DNA of 64,000 nt from Caulobacter sp. SL161 (GTDB lineage: Bacteria > Pseudomonadota > Alphaproteobacteria > Caulobacterales > Caulobacteraceae): positions 3,596,001-3,660,000 of the forward strand of contig NZ_JAPPRA010000001.1 of the NCBI RefSeq assembly GCF_026672375.1, in the 5' to 3' direction. Below, piece after piece: positions 17,714 through 27,045 of the stretch; position 1 is the first letter of the stretch, and each line of letters starts with the position of its first letter. Both the position numbers and the translations under genes were made by a program. Below the pieces are notes generated by a model, which worked only from the letters and a program-made list of their open reading frames with translations, was not told the origin of the DNA and ran no database searches.

Positions 17714-18694
17714 CTAGAAGGCGTCCTGCACCTTCATGATCGCCGGGCCCAGGATCATGATGAACAGCACCGGCAGGAAGAACAGGATCATCGGCACGGT
17801 CAGCTGGGCCGGCAGGGCTGCGGCTTTCTTTTCAGCGGCTGAAAGCCGCAGCTCGCGGTTTTCCTTGGCCATGACCCGCAGCGCCGTCCCCAGCGGCGTG
17901 CCATAGCGCTCGGCCTGGATCATCGCCGTGGCCACCGACTTGATGCCGGGATGGTTGGTGCGGCGGGCAAGGTTCTCATAGGCCAGGCGCCGGTCGGGCA
18001 GGTACGACAGCTCGGCGGTCAGCAGGGAAAGCTCCTCGGCCAGTTCCATCGACGAGGAGCCGACTTCCGCGCCGACCTTCTGGATGGCCGCCTCGATCGA
18101 CATGCCGCTCTCGACGCAGATCAGCAAGAGGTCCAGCGCGTCCGGGAAGGCCGCCACGATGGACTCGCGGCGCTTCTGCGCGACGTTGGAGATGTAGACG
18201 TTCGGCGCGTAGTAGCCCAAGGCCAGGAACGCCACGCAGGCGCACAGCTTCTGCATCGGCAGCAGGCCAAAGTCGTTGACCACGTACAGATAGAAGGCCG
18301 CGCCCGCCGCGAAGGCGAAGGGCATGGCGAACCGGAAGAAGTAGAAGGTCGAGACCGGCTTTGGGCCGCGGAAACCGGCCTGGGCCAGCTTTTCCACGAC
18401 CTTGGGATCCTCCAGCAGGCGCGACAGCTGCAGGCGCTCGACGACGTTCTTGTAGAGGCCCTCGTCCTGGTGGCGCAGGCTGCCGCCGGCCGTGCCGGGG
18501 GCGCGCGTGGCGATGGACTGGCGCGAGCGGCGGCGCAGCTCCTCGCGGCGGTTGGCCACCGACTTGAGCCGGCCCTCCAGATTGTTGTCGCGCATCACCG
18601 GCGAGGCCAGGGTGATGATGGTGGCGAACACGACCACGGCGATGAACGCGGTCAGGACGTTCGAGGGGCTGGTCAGGGTCTCGACAAGCGACAT
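17714..18694 (-). CDS. cpaH: Tad pilus inner-membrane platform protein TadC/CpaH
   Basis: Protein of 326 residues from the GspF/TadC family. A membrane helix near the N-terminus, two near residues 120-155 and one at the C-terminus surround the cytoplasmic GspF domain (LLLICVESGMSIEAAIQKV, RYGTPLGTALRVMAKE). With CpaG it forms the inner-membrane base through which the CpaF ATPase drives pilin assembly. It starts 13 bases after the cpaG stop. Confidence 0.93.
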   Translation of the reverse strand: MSLVETLTSPSNVLTAFIAVVVFATIITLASPVMRDNNLEGRLKSVANRREELRRRSRQSIATRAPGTAGGSLRHQDEGLYKNVVERLQLSRLLEDPKVVEKLAQAGFRGPKPVSTFYFFRFAMPFAFAAGAAFYLYVVNDFGLLPMQKLCACVAFLALGYYAPNVYISNVAQKRRESIVAAFPDALDLLLICVESGMSIEAAIQKVGAEVGSSSMELAEELSLLTAELSYLPDRRLAYENLARRTNHPGIKSVATAMIQAERYGTPLGTALRVMAKENRELRLSAAEKKAAALPAQLTVPMILFFLPVLFIMILGPAIMKVQDAF

Positions 18695-18707
18695 GCGGCC
18701 CTCCCCC

Positions 18708-19685
18708 TCAGAACTTGAAGTTGATCATGTTGCGCATCACGAAGATGCCGATGCTCATCCAGATGGCGCTGGCCAGCAGCATCAGGTGACCGCGCGGGTC
18801 GGTGAACATCGGGGCCATATAGGCCGGCGAGGTGACGCTGATCAGGGTGACGACGCCGGGCGGCAGACAGCCGATGATGAAGGCCGAGGCGACGGCTTCG
18901 GCCGACAGCGCCTTGATCTTCTCCTTCATCAGCTTGCGCGAGCGCAGCACGGCCGAAAGATTGCCCAGGGCCTCGGCCAGGTTGCCGCCGGTCTTCTGCT
19001 GGATCGCCAGCACGATCGCAAAGAAGCGCAGCTCGTTGGTGGGCATGCGCTCGTACATCTTCTCCAGGGCCGCATCCATCGGCACGCCCATGGCGACATT
19101 CTCGGTCAGGATGCGGAACTCCCCGGCCAGCGGCTCGGGGCATTCCTTGCCGATGATCTTCAGGCAGTCGTGGACCGGCAGGCCCGACTTGATGCCGCGG
19201 ACGATGATGTCGACGGCGTCGGCGAAGGCCTCGGTGAACTTTTGGGTTCGGCCCTTGGCCAGAAAGCCCAGCACCCAGCGCGGCAGACCCGCGCCGGCGG
19301 CGAAGCCCGCGCCCAGCGCCACCAGCGGCGACTGGCCCAGCAGCAGGATGATCATCGCGATGAACAGGCCAAGCGTCCCGCTGACGATCCAGAACATCTT
19401 GACGTTGTCGCCCAGACCGGCGGCCTGAAGCCGCGCGGCGATGCTCAGCGACGCCTTCTTCTGCTTGCGATCCTGGTCCTTCAGCGCCTTGAGGATGGCC
19501 TGACGGCGCGCGTCGGGGGTGTTGGCGGCGGCCTTGGCGCGCACATTGGCCTGACGCTCGCCGCCCTTGGCGATGATCTGGGCGCGCTTGGCGGCCTTGC
19601 TCGACGCGCTGTCGCCGCCGGCGAAGGCGAAGCCGAGGCCGGCGATGGTGATGAAGCCCAGGATCCCGGCCAGGACAAAAAGCAT
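18708..19685 (-). CDS. cpaG: Tad pilus inner-membrane platform protein TadB/CpaG
   Basis: Protein of 325 residues. An N-terminal helix is followed by a basic cytoplasmic linker (about 30-85), two helices near 100-145, a GspF domain (IVRGIKSGLPVHDCLKII, KTGGNLAEALGNLSAVLR) and a C-terminal helix pair. It is the paralogue and partner of CpaH. It starts 3 bases after the cpaF stop. Confidence 0.93.
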   Translation of the reverse strand: MLFVLAGILGFITIAGLGFAFAGGDSASSKAAKRAQIIAKGGERQANVRAKAAANTPDARRQAILKALKDQDRKQKKASLSIAARLQAAGLGDNVKMFWIVSGTLGLFIAMIILLLGQSPLVALGAGFAAGAGLPRWVLGFLAKGRTQKFTEAFADAVDIIVRGIKSGLPVHDCLKIIGKECPEPLAGEFRILTENVAMGVPMDAALEKMYERMPTNELRFFAIVLAIQQKTGGNLAEALGNLSAVLRSRKLMKEKIKALSAEAVASAFIIGCLPPGVVTLISVTSPAYMAPMFTDPRGHLMLLASAIWMSIGIFVMRNMINFKF

Positions 19686-19688
19686 GGC

Positions 19689-21194
19689 CTACTCCGCCGC
19701 GTCGAGGGCTTCGGCCAGCTCGCGCTCCAGGCCGTAATAGCGGGCGCGATCCCAGAAGCGCGGACGGGCGATGCCGGTCGAGCGGTGCTTGCCCACGACC
19801 TTGCCGTTCTCGTCCTCGCCGGTGATCTCGTAGACGAAGAGGTCCTGGGTGACGATCACGTCGCCTTCCAGGCCCACGACCTCGGTGATGTGGGTAATGC
19901 GGCGCGAACCGTCGCGCAGGCGGGCGGCCTGGATGATCACGTCGACCGAGCCGACGATCATCTCCTTGATGGTCTTGGAGGGCAGGCCGTAGCCGCCCAT
20001 GGTGATCATGCTCTCGATCCGGCTGATCGCCTCGCGCGGGCTGTTGGCGTGCAGCGTACCCATCGAGCCGTCGTGGCCGGTGTTCATGGCCTGCAGGAGG
20101 TCGAACGCTTCGGGTCCGCGGACTTCGCCGACGATGATGCGTTCGGGACGCATCCGCAGACAGTTCTTGACCAGATCGCGCATGGTCACCGCGCCGCTGC
20201 CCTCGAGATTGGGCGGACGGGTTTCCAGGCGCACCACGTGCGGCTGTTGCAGCTGCAGTTCGGCCGCGTCCTCGCAGGTCACGACCCGCTCGGTGGGGTC
20301 GATGAACGCGGTCATGGTGTTGAGCAGCGTCGTCTTGCCCGAACCCGTGCCGCCGGAAATGACGAGGTTACAGCGGCAGGCGCCGATGACCCCCAGAACC
20401 CGCGCTCCTTCGGGACTGATGGAGGCGAACTCCACCAGGTTCTTCATGGTCAGCTTGTCCTTCTTGAACTTCCGGATGGTCAGGGTCGGACCATCCAGAG
20501 CCAAGGGGGGCGCGATCACGTTGACGCGGCTGCCGTCGGGCAGGCGGGCGTCGCAGATCGGGCTGCTTTCATCGACGCGGCGGCCGACCTGGCTGACGAT
20601 CCGCTGGCAGATGTTCATCAGCTGGAGATTGTCGCGGAAGCGGACGTTCGTCAGCTGGACCTTGCCGCCCACTTCGATGAACACCCGGTGCGCGCCGTTG
20701 ACCATGATGTCGGCGATGTCGTCGCGGGCCAGCAGCGGCTCCAGCGGGCCATAGCCGAGAACGTCGTTGATGATGTCCTGGACCAGATGCTCCTGCTCGG
20801 CCACCGACATCGAGACGTTCTTGATCGCCACCAGCTCGGCGACGATGTCGCGGATCTCCTCGCCGGCCTGCTTCAGGTCCAGCTGAGCCAGCTGGGACAG
20901 GTCGATGGTGTTCAGCAGGGCGTTGAAGATCGTGGTCTTGGTGGCGTGGTAGTAGTCGCTCTGCTCACGAACGATGGTGGCCGTCTGCGGCTGCCCCTGG
21001 GCGGCGCGGAGCTGCTCCAGGCCCACCGTGGCCTTCGGCGCAGGGCCGTTGACCTTGGGAGCCGGCGCCTTGGGTTCCTGGGCGGCGACAGGCTCGACGC
21101 GCTGGGGCCGCGTAGCGATGGCCGCGCCGCCCGCGGGCGCGGGGGGCGGCGCCTTGGAATCGCCGGAGGCTGACGTATCGCGCTTGCCGAACAT
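19689..21194 (-). CDS. cpaF: Tad pilus assembly ATPase TadA/CpaF
   Basis: Protein of 501 residues. After a Pro/Ala-rich N-terminal region (to about 85) comes a GspE/VirB11-type ATPase with Walker A SGGTGSGKTTLLNTM, a His box (MGTLHANSPREAISRIE) and an Asp/Arg region in RMRPERIIVGEVRG. It powers both extension and retraction of Tad pili in Caulobacter. The start codon directly abuts the cpaE stop (TAGATG). Confidence 0.96.
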   Translation of the reverse strand: MFGKRDTSASGDSKAPPPAPAGGAAIATRPQRVEPVAAQEPKAPAPKVNGPAPKATVGLEQLRAAQGQPQTATIVREQSDYYHATKTTIFNALLNTIDLSQLAQLDLKQAGEEIRDIVAELVAIKNVSMSVAEQEHLVQDIINDVLGYGPLEPLLARDDIADIMVNGAHRVFIEVGGKVQLTNVRFRDNLQLMNICQRIVSQVGRRVDESSPICDARLPDGSRVNVIAPPLALDGPTLTIRKFKKDKLTMKNLVEFASISPEGARVLGVIGACRCNLVISGGTGSGKTTLLNTMTAFIDPTERVVTCEDAAELQLQQPHVVRLETRPPNLEGSGAVTMRDLVKNCLRMRPERIIVGEVRGPEAFDLLQAMNTGHDGSMGTLHANSPREAISRIESMITMGGYGLPSKTIKEMIVGSVDVIIQAARLRDGSRRITHITEVVGLEGDVIVTQDLFVYEITGEDENGKVVGKHRSTGIARPRFWDRARYYGLERELAEALDAAE

Positions 21195-22748
21195 CTACTT
21201 CTTCTTGAACAGGCCCGAGAACAGCGAGGTCTTCTGCGTCGGCGGCGGCTCGCGCCGGGTGATCAGCCGCGCCAAATGCTCCAGCCCTTCGGCGGCCTTG
21301 GACTTGGGCGCCACCTCGGCCAGCATCTGACCGTTGTTGGCGGCCTGGCCATAGGGCTTGGGATCGAAGGGCAGCACCAGCGACGGCTGCACGCCCAGGG
21401 CCTCGCCGAAATCCTTGACCGGGATTTCGGGACGGCCGGGCACGCCCACCTGGTTCAAGACGAGGCGCGGGGGCGCGTCGTTGGGGCGTGAACCCTTGAC
21501 CAGGTCGATGATGTTCTTGGCGTTGCGCAAGCTGGCGAGGTCAGGCGTGGCCACCACCACCAGATCGTCGGAGCCGATCAGCACCCGACGGCTCCAAGCG
21601 TTCCAGACGTGCGGCAGGTCCAGCACCACGAACGGGGCGGCGCCGCGGATCTTCTGGGTCACTTCCTCGAAGGCGTCGGCGCCGAACTCGTAGTCGTCGT
21701 CCAGCGAGGCCGGCGCGGCGAACAGCGACAGACGATCGGCGCAGCGCACCATCATCCGGTCCATCAGCACCGGATCCAGGCGGTCAGGCTGGCTCAGCGC
21801 GTCGAGCACGCCTTGCAGCGGATCCTGGTTGAAGTCGAGGCCGGCGGTGCCGAAGGCCAGATCCAGGTCGACCAGCACGGTGGCCGACTGCATCTTCTCG
21901 GCCATGGACCAGGCGAAGTTGTGGGCCAGGGTCGAGGCCCCCACCCCGCCCTTGGCGCCGACGAAGGCGATCTGGCGACCGGTGAACGGCGCGGCCGGAT
22001 CGGCGTACAGCGCCCCGACGGCGCGGATCACCTGCAACGGACCCAGCGGCTGGGTCAGATACTCGCTGACGCCCCGGCGCATCAGTTCGCGATAGAGGGC
22101 GATGTCGTTGGTCTGCCCCACGACGACCACCTTGGTGCCCGGGTCGCAGACCTGGGCCAGGCTGTCGAGCAGGTGCAGCAGGCGCTGGGCGCCGTCCAGG
22201 GTTTCGACCATGACCAGCGAGGGCGTCGGCTGGTTCTGGTAGTAGTCGACGGCCGCTTCCAGCCCGCCGTCTCGCACGATGACAGCCGCCCGCGACATGC
22301 GGCGGTCGGCGGCGGCCTTTTCGATCAGGGCGGCGGTCTCGGGCCGGGCGCAGAAGGCGTGGATGGTGATGCGCGGGATCACCGCATCGCCCATCCCGCT
22401 GTCGGCGATCGGCTCGTCATAGGCCGGGACCGACGCGACGGGCGCGCTGGCGGGAATGTCACGCTCGCGCTCGTCATAGTCGGGCGCGGCCGCCGCCGGC
22501 GCGGCGGGCTGGACCGGGCGCGCCTGGGGCGTGGGCCGGGTGGTCGGCGGCGCGACCTGGGACGAGCGCGCCGGCGGCGGGGCGTCCTCGCGCGGACGGG
22601 CCGGCGGGAAGTCGGCGAACGGGTCGTCGAACCCGCCCGCCGGCGTCAGCGACGGGGCGGACGAGCGCCAGGGATCGCCCGCGCCGGTCGTGAACTCGTC
22701 GGCGGCGTCGAAGCCCAGGTCGAAGGGATCGTTGTCGGTCGGCCGCAT
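21195..22748 (-). CDS. cpaE: Tad pilus localisation ATPase TadZ/CpaE
   Basis: Protein of 517 residues, the same length as recalled for C. crescentus CpaE. It has a disordered Pro/Ala-rich N-terminus (1-110), an atypical receiver-like domain (about 125-240) and a MinD/ParA-like ATPase starting GAKGGVGASTLAHNFA. The Walker A has Ala where the classical Lys of KGGxGK[ST] stands, as in atypical TadZ proteins. CpaE marks the pilus pole. ATG at 22748 overlaps the cpaD stop by one base; the open frame continues to 22997 without homology. Confidence 0.94.
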   Translation of the reverse strand: MRPTDNDPFDLGFDAADEFTTGAGDPWRSSAPSLTPAGGFDDPFADFPPARPREDAPPPARSSQVAPPTTRPTPQARPVQPAAPAAAAPDYDERERDIPASAPVASVPAYDEPIADSGMGDAVIPRITIHAFCARPETAALIEKAAADRRMSRAAVIVRDGGLEAAVDYYQNQPTPSLVMVETLDGAQRLLHLLDSLAQVCDPGTKVVVVGQTNDIALYRELMRRGVSEYLTQPLGPLQVIRAVGALYADPAAPFTGRQIAFVGAKGGVGASTLAHNFAWSMAEKMQSATVLVDLDLAFGTAGLDFNQDPLQGVLDALSQPDRLDPVLMDRMMVRCADRLSLFAAPASLDDDYEFGADAFEEVTQKIRGAAPFVVLDLPHVWNAWSRRVLIGSDDLVVVATPDLASLRNAKNIIDLVKGSRPNDAPPRLVLNQVGVPGRPEIPVKDFGEALGVQPSLVLPFDPKPYGQAANNGQMLAEVAPKSKAAEGLEHLARLITRREPPPTQKTSLFSGLFKKK

Positions 22749-23425
22749 TACTGGATCGCCTTCGAGACGGCGCCGCTGGCCTGCTCGTCCTTGGCCGAAC
22801 TGGTGACCTCGCCCTTGCGGTACTTGCCCAGCACGGTGTCGCGACGCCCGGTATCCGCCGGCGTCATGTCGCGCGGCCGCACCAGGTCCTCGGGGTTGGC
22901 GACCTGGGCGGCGATATTGGCCGCCATGGCGCAACCGAAGTTCTCGTACACGGTATTGTCGCGGGTCGCCGCCAGGTTCTCCCAGCGTTGGCCGCACTTG
23001 ATCGGCCGGGCCTCGTGGCGGACGAAGCCGACGCGGATCGCACCTTCCTCGGCGCTGGCCTGATCAACGCCGACGACGCGCACGCGCGCACCGGCGCCCA
23101 GGCCTGCCAGACGGTCGCGGATCTGGATGGCCATGGCCCCGGCGGTGTTGGGCGCGGTGACGACCAGCTCGCGGGCCTCGGCCTCCAGCCAGCGCGAGAC
23201 CAGGGCCTCGAGGGCCGCCGACTGGTTGGCCGACAGGCCCGAGGCGTGCGGCTTCAGCAGGATCTCGTCGGGCGCGGCGTCGACCTTGATGCGGTCCATC
23301 CACTGCTGGGTTTCGGTGGCGGCCAGCTTGTTGGGCCCCTGGTCGGGCGGCGTCGAAGCGCAGGCGGCCAGGCCCAGCAGGGCGGCGCCGAGGAGGACGG
23401 ACTTGACGGGGATGCGAAGCGTCAT
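22748..23425 (-). CDS. cpaD: Tad pilus lipoprotein CpaD
   Basis: Protein of 225 residues with a lipoprotein signal peptide and lipobox LGLAACAS (Cys21). The rest matches the CpaD pilus biogenesis family, with NFGCAMAANIAAQVANPEDL near residue 165. It is an outer-membrane lipoprotein that assists the CpaC secretin. It starts 9 bases after cpaC. Confidence 0.92.
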   Translation of the reverse strand: MTLRIPVKSVLLGAALLGLAACASTPPDQGPNKLAATETQQWMDRIKVDAAPDEILLKPHASGLSANQSAALEALVSRWLEAEARELVVTAPNTAGAMAIQIRDRLAGLGAGARVRVVGVDQASAEEGAIRVGFVRHEARPIKCGQRWENLAATRDNTVYENFGCAMAANIAAQVANPEDLVRPRDMTPADTGRRDTVLGKYRKGEVTSSAKDEQASGAVSKAIQ

Positions 23426-23434
23426 GGCGGCGTC

Positions 23435-25099
23435 CTACTCGATCACATAGCCGACGGGGCCTTGATAGGCGCGCCCCGCGTTCGCGCCGGCCGGCGCCTT
23501 GACCACCTTGTTCAGCCGGCCCAGCAGGACCGTGCTCATGTCGCTGGCGAACTGCAGACCGTCGGCCGGCGTCTGCAGGTTCTGCGGACGGGTCGGGTCG
23601 ATGATGTACGGGGTGATGATGACCACCAGTTCGGTCTGGTTGTTCAGGAAGTCGCGCGAGCGGAACAGCGAGCCCAGGATCGGCATGCTGGTCATGCCCG
23701 GCAGCGAGTCGATGGTTTCCTTGGTGGTCTGCTGCAGAAGACCCGCCAGCATCAGCGAGCCGCCCGAGGGCAGCTCAACGGTGCTCTCGACGCGGCGCAC
23801 CGACAGGCCCGGGACGGTCAGGTTCGTAGAACCCGAGCTTGTTCCCGTGCTCATGCTGAAGGCCCCCAGGCTGCTGAGCTCGGAAACCTCCGTCGAGAGC
23901 TTCAGCGAGATGCGCCCGCCCGACAGAACCACCGGCGTATAGCCCAGGCCCACGCCATAGGGTTTGAACTCGATCGTCACCTTGCCGGAGGTGTCACTCC
24001 CGGTCGGGACCGGAAACTCGCCGCCGACCAGGAACTTGCCCGCCTCGCCCGAAACCGCCGCGAGGTTGGGTTCAGCCAGGGTCCGGACCAGACCCACGCG
24101 CTCGAACGCCTGGATCATGGCCTTGGCCGAATTCAGACCGGCGCTGCCGGCGGTGTTCTGGATCGTGGCGATATCGCTCTCGCGGTCCACGGCCGGCAGG
24201 TCGTAGGCGTCGGTGACGGGGTTGTAGCGCATAACCTGCGGCTGCTGGGTGGTGTCAGCCTTGTAACCGCCCGTCACCCCGCCCAGCAGGCTGCCGTTGA
24301 CGCCATAGCCGGGCGCCATGCCGAAGGTGTACTGCGTCTCGCCGAGCTGGCCGATGACCGCATTGAGATCGACGCCCAGCTGCTTGATAACGTTGCGCTG
24401 CACCTCGACGATGCGGACCTGCAGCATCACCTGGTCCTTGCCGGCGACGCTGATCATGTTCAGCACCTTGTCGGGCGAGCCGACGAACTGGGCGGCGATC
24501 CGGCCCGCGTTCTCGGCCTCGGAGGCGCTGCGGACCACGCCGCTCAGCACCACGCTGTCGCGGATCGGCGAGACGCTGATCTTGGCGTCGGGCAGGATCT
24601 TGCCCAGCATCGCGGCCAGTTGGTCCACCGGCTGGCTGACCCGGATGCTCAGCGACAGGATGCGGCGGCCGGCGGTGTCGAAGAAGGCCGCGTCGGTCGT
24701 GCCCTCGGCCAGACCCACGATGTAGATCCGGCGCTTGTCGCGCAGCACCGCGTCGGCGATCTGCGGGTTGGTCACCAGAAGGTCGCGGACCTCGCTGGGC
24801 AGTTCGACGATCGCCGACTTGCCCTTGGCCAGCTCCAGGGTCGCGGCGGTCTGGTCGGCGGTCATCACGATGCGGGCGACCTGATCCTCGGCGCGGACCA
24901 TGACCGGCGCAGGCGCCGCCGCAGGCGCGCGGGTGACGCGGGCGGGCGGTCGATAGGTGTGGGACCCGCCGATGGGACCATCGGCGAACACCGGCGCGGT
25001 CGACGTCAGCGCCAGCAGGGCGGCGACGGAAGCCGTCAGGAGACGACGCGAAGCGGACATGGAGGCTTTCACGGAAGGAAGGTTCACCGGACGGCTCAT
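23435..25099 (-). CDS. cpaC: Tad pilus secretin RcpA/CpaC
   Basis: Protein of 554 residues. A signal peptide ends at APVFA, followed by the pilus-assembly N-domain (LELAKGKSAIVELP, VRDLLVTNPQIADAVL), BON-like repeats and the secretin domain (about 300-505, with PILGSLFRSRDFLNNQTELVVIITPYI). It forms the outer-membrane pore. The ATG overlaps the cpaB stop as ATGA. An internal Met at codon 14 would give a shorter signal peptide and is possible. Confidence 0.95.
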   Translation of the reverse strand: MSRPVNLPSVKASMSASRRLLTASVAALLALTSTAPVFADGPIGGSHTYRPPARVTRAPAAAPAPVMVRAEDQVARIVMTADQTAATLELAKGKSAIVELPSEVRDLLVTNPQIADAVLRDKRRIYIVGLAEGTTDAAFFDTAGRRILSLSIRVSQPVDQLAAMLGKILPDAKISVSPIRDSVVLSGVVRSASEAENAGRIAAQFVGSPDKVLNMISVAGKDQVMLQVRIVEVQRNVIKQLGVDLNAVIGQLGETQYTFGMAPGYGVNGSLLGGVTGGYKADTTQQPQVMRYNPVTDAYDLPAVDRESDIATIQNTAGSAGLNSAKAMIQAFERVGLVRTLAEPNLAAVSGEAGKFLVGGEFPVPTGSDTSGKVTIEFKPYGVGLGYTPVVLSGGRISLKLSTEVSELSSLGAFSMSTGTSSGSTNLTVPGLSVRRVESTVELPSGGSLMLAGLLQQTTKETIDSLPGMTSMPILGSLFRSRDFLNNQTELVVIITPYIIDPTRPQNLQTPADGLQFASDMSTVLLGRLNKVVKAPAGANAGRAYQGPVGYVIE

Positions 25100-25989
25100 G
25101 GACGCACCGCCACGCTGGTGGTCTGGCCGCCGCGGTTGATGCGGACGGTGGAGTCGTCGCCGGCCACCGCGTGGGTCACGCCCGACGGGCCGCCCATGTC
25201 GGTATAGGCGCGCAACGCCAGGGTGATGGGGCCGCCGGCCTTGGCGCGGGCCAGGGCCTCGGCCTCGACGGGGCCGACCTCGAGGGTGGCGGTGGCCGCC
25301 ACGATCGACTTGGCGTCCTTCTCGGCGGCGGTGGCCTGGTCGAGGGCCAGCACCCGGATGTTCTGCAGCACGGTCTCGGCGATCATCACCTTGCCGCCCT
25401 GGTCGCCGGCGGCCGGAGCGTCGCGGGTCGACAGCACATCCACGCGGTCGCCCGGCAGGATGAAGCCGCCGACGGCGGTGTCGGAGGTCACGGGCACCGA
25501 CATGGCGCGCTTGCCGGGGGTCAGCACGACCGAGAGGTAACCGCCCTCCCCGCCGCGCACGATCTTGCGGGGCGTGATGGGCTCGCCGATCAGGATCGGG
25601 TCGCGGACGATCGCGCCCTCGACGACCTTGGCCGGATCGCCGCCGATCATCTGGTCGGCGGTGGCCGCGACGGCCGCCTTGGCCGCCTCGACCTTGCCGT
25701 CCGGCGTGACGGGCGCGGAACCGTTGGTGATGAAGGCCGCGTTGATCGAATCGCTGGGCCAGGCCTGCCAGCCCACATCGGCCGCCACCAGGCGCGTGCC
25801 CACGGGCAGGTCACGCTTGGCGACCAGGACCTGGGTCATGGGCTTTCCCGGCGCGGCGGGGCCGCCCGGCGCCTCGACAAGGCCCGTCGGCTTGGCCGGC
25901 GCGCCGCCCAGGGCGCGCTGCAACACCACGGCCAGGCCGATGGCCGACACCGCGGCGATCAGGACGATCAATAGGCGAACGGGGCTCAT
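25096..25989 (-). CDS. cpaB: Tad pilus assembly protein RcpC/CpaB
   Basis: Protein of 297 residues. An N-terminal membrane helix is followed by an SAF domain (VLVAKRDLPVGTRLVAADV) and the RcpC/CpaB core (GFILPGDRVDVLST). This periplasmic protein probably stabilises the secretin. It begins the cpaBCDEFGH transcription unit; a CtrA-like site lies about 107 bases upstream of its start. Confidence 0.94.
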   Translation of the reverse strand: MSPVRLLIVLIAAVSAIGLAVVLQRALGGAPAKPTGLVEAPGGPAAPGKPMTQVLVAKRDLPVGTRLVAADVGWQAWPSDSINAAFITNGSAPVTPDGKVEAAKAAVAATADQMIGGDPAKVVEGAIVRDPILIGEPITPRKIVRGGEGGYLSVVLTPGKRAMSVPVTSDTAVGGFILPGDRVDVLSTRDAPAAGDQGGKVMIAETVLQNIRVLALDQATAAEKDAKSIVAATATLEVGPVEAEALARAKAGGPITLALRAYTDMGGPSGVTHAVAGDDSTVRINRGGQTTSVAVRP

Positions 25990-26095
25990 GAGCAGGCTGG
26001 AACTCTAGGGTGAGCCGAACGGCCGCCGGTCCGGCGAGCGCGCACGATTCGTCAGTCAGCCTTTCTGGCCACGCCCCATGGTGGCCGCCGCATGG

Positions 26096-26110
26096 TTAAC
26101 GCCTGCTAAA
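26096..26110. promoter_or_regulatory. CtrA-type binding site upstream of cpaB
   Basis: TTAA, seven bases, then TAAA; on the minus strand TTTA-N7-TTAA. The CtrA consensus is TTAA-N7-TTAA, so one base differs. The site points at cpaB and has the same form and orientation as the site before pilA. CtrA control of these genes is established in C. crescentus. Confidence 0.65.
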
Positions 26111-26178
26111 AGTTTTGCTCGGGACGTGGATCGATCACGCGACAGGCTGTCGCGCCAGGAGTCAGCCTCGAGCGCGGC

Positions 26179-26691
26179 TCAACCCAGGATTCCGAGAGCC
26201 AGAGCCCCTTGGGGAAAGGCCGCCAGGGCGCCGACGGCGATGGCGACGCCATAGGGCAGGTCTCCGCCGGTCGTCCCCAATTTGCGGAGCCAGGCCGGAC
26301 CGCCCGCCACGGCCGGCGCCAGCCAGCCCGAGCGCAGGCCCAGAATGGCGAAGGTCAGGACGCCGCCCGCAAGGCCGGTGTACAGCATGAACGTCAAGGC
26401 CGCCGGCCAGCCCAGCCACAGCGCGCACACCGCGAACAGCTTGCCGTCGCCCCCGCCGATCCAGCCGGCGGCGAACATGCCCATGCCCAGCACCAGGGCG
26501 CCGAGGCCCACGGCCAGGCAAAGCCCGATCTGCGACAGCGGCGCGCCGCTGACCAGGGCGGCCGGCACAAAGGCCGCGATCAGGGCCAGCGATATCCAGT
26601 TGGGGATCGTGTAGCTGGTAAGGTCCTTCAGCGCCCCGACGATGGCCAGGGCCGGAAAGATCAGCAGCAGCGGGATCTGAAGAGCCTGCAT
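26179..26691 (-). CDS. cpaA: Tad prepilin peptidase TadV/CpaA
   Basis: Protein of 170 residues with about six hydrophobic segments. The two catalytic aspartates of A24 peptidases appear in KDLTSYTIPNW and GGGDGKLFAV. It cleaves prepilins after the conserved Gly in the inner membrane. It lies between pilA and cpaB but is separated from pilA by a strong terminator, and from cpaB by 189 bases with a CtrA-type site, so it may have its own promoter. Confidence 0.94.
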   Translation of the reverse strand: MQALQIPLLLIFPALAIVGALKDLTSYTIPNWISLALIAAFVPAALVSGAPLSQIGLCLAVGLGALVLGMGMFAAGWIGGGDGKLFAVCALWLGWPAALTFMLYTGLAGGVLTFAILGLRSGWLAPAVAGGPAWLRKLGTTGGDLPYGVAIAVGALAAFPQGALALGILG

Positions 26692-26800
26692 GGAGCGAAG
26701 AGACCTTGGTTGCTTACCGCTTCATTCTGGGGCGCACCCGTGAAGCAATGGTTTCTTCGCGCGACGTCTGGCAGGCGGAGCAGCAAGTAAAGACGGGCCG

Positions 26801-26837
26801 AAAATAAAGAAAAGGGCCGAGGCGGAAGCCTCGACCC
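26801..26837 (-). terminator. Strong rho-independent terminator of pilA
   Basis: On the minus strand GGGTCGAGGC, loop TTCC and GCCTCGGCCC form a ten-pair stem with one G-U pair, followed by TTTTCTTTATTTT. It lies about 30 bases after the pilA stop and should separate highly expressed pilA from cpaA. Confidence 0.92.
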
Positions 26838-26865
26838 TCTTCTTTTCGAGCGTGACGCGAGTGGC

Positions 26866-27045
26866 TTAGGTGCCAGCCGCCGTCGAAACCGCGGTGCCGG
26901 CCTTCGTGAAGGCGGTCTTCAGGTTCGTGCCGAGGGTCGTGACGGCGGTCACGATGACAACGGCGATCAGGGCGACGATCAGGCCGTATTCGATGGCCGT
27001 GGCGCCGGATTCATCCTTCAGGAAGCGCGTGACGAACTTGGTCAT
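26866..27045 (-). CDS. pilA: Flp-family type IVb pilin PilA
   Basis: Protein of 59 residues too short for a 60-codon cut-off. A leader ending KDESG is cleaved before ATAIEYGLIVALIAVVIV, with Glu5 in the mature helix. It is the major subunit of the polar Tad pilus and matches remembered C. crescentus PilA apart from one or two residues. TAGGAG lies 12 bases before the start. It is monocistronic, between a CtrA-like site upstream and a strong terminator downstream. Confidence 0.97.
   Translation of the reverse strand: MTKFVTRFLKDESGATAIEYGLIVALIAVVIVTAVTTLGTNLKTAFTKAGTAVSTAAGT

Noticed and set aside
18492..21173. An 893-codon open frame on the plus strand
   Set aside because: It lies antisense to cpaH, cpaG and cpaF, whose protein signatures are unmistakable; the frame has shadow composition.
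22988..25207. A 739-codon open frame on the plus strand
   Set aside because: It is antisense to cpaD and cpaC and shows only His/Arg/Gly-rich shadow sequence.
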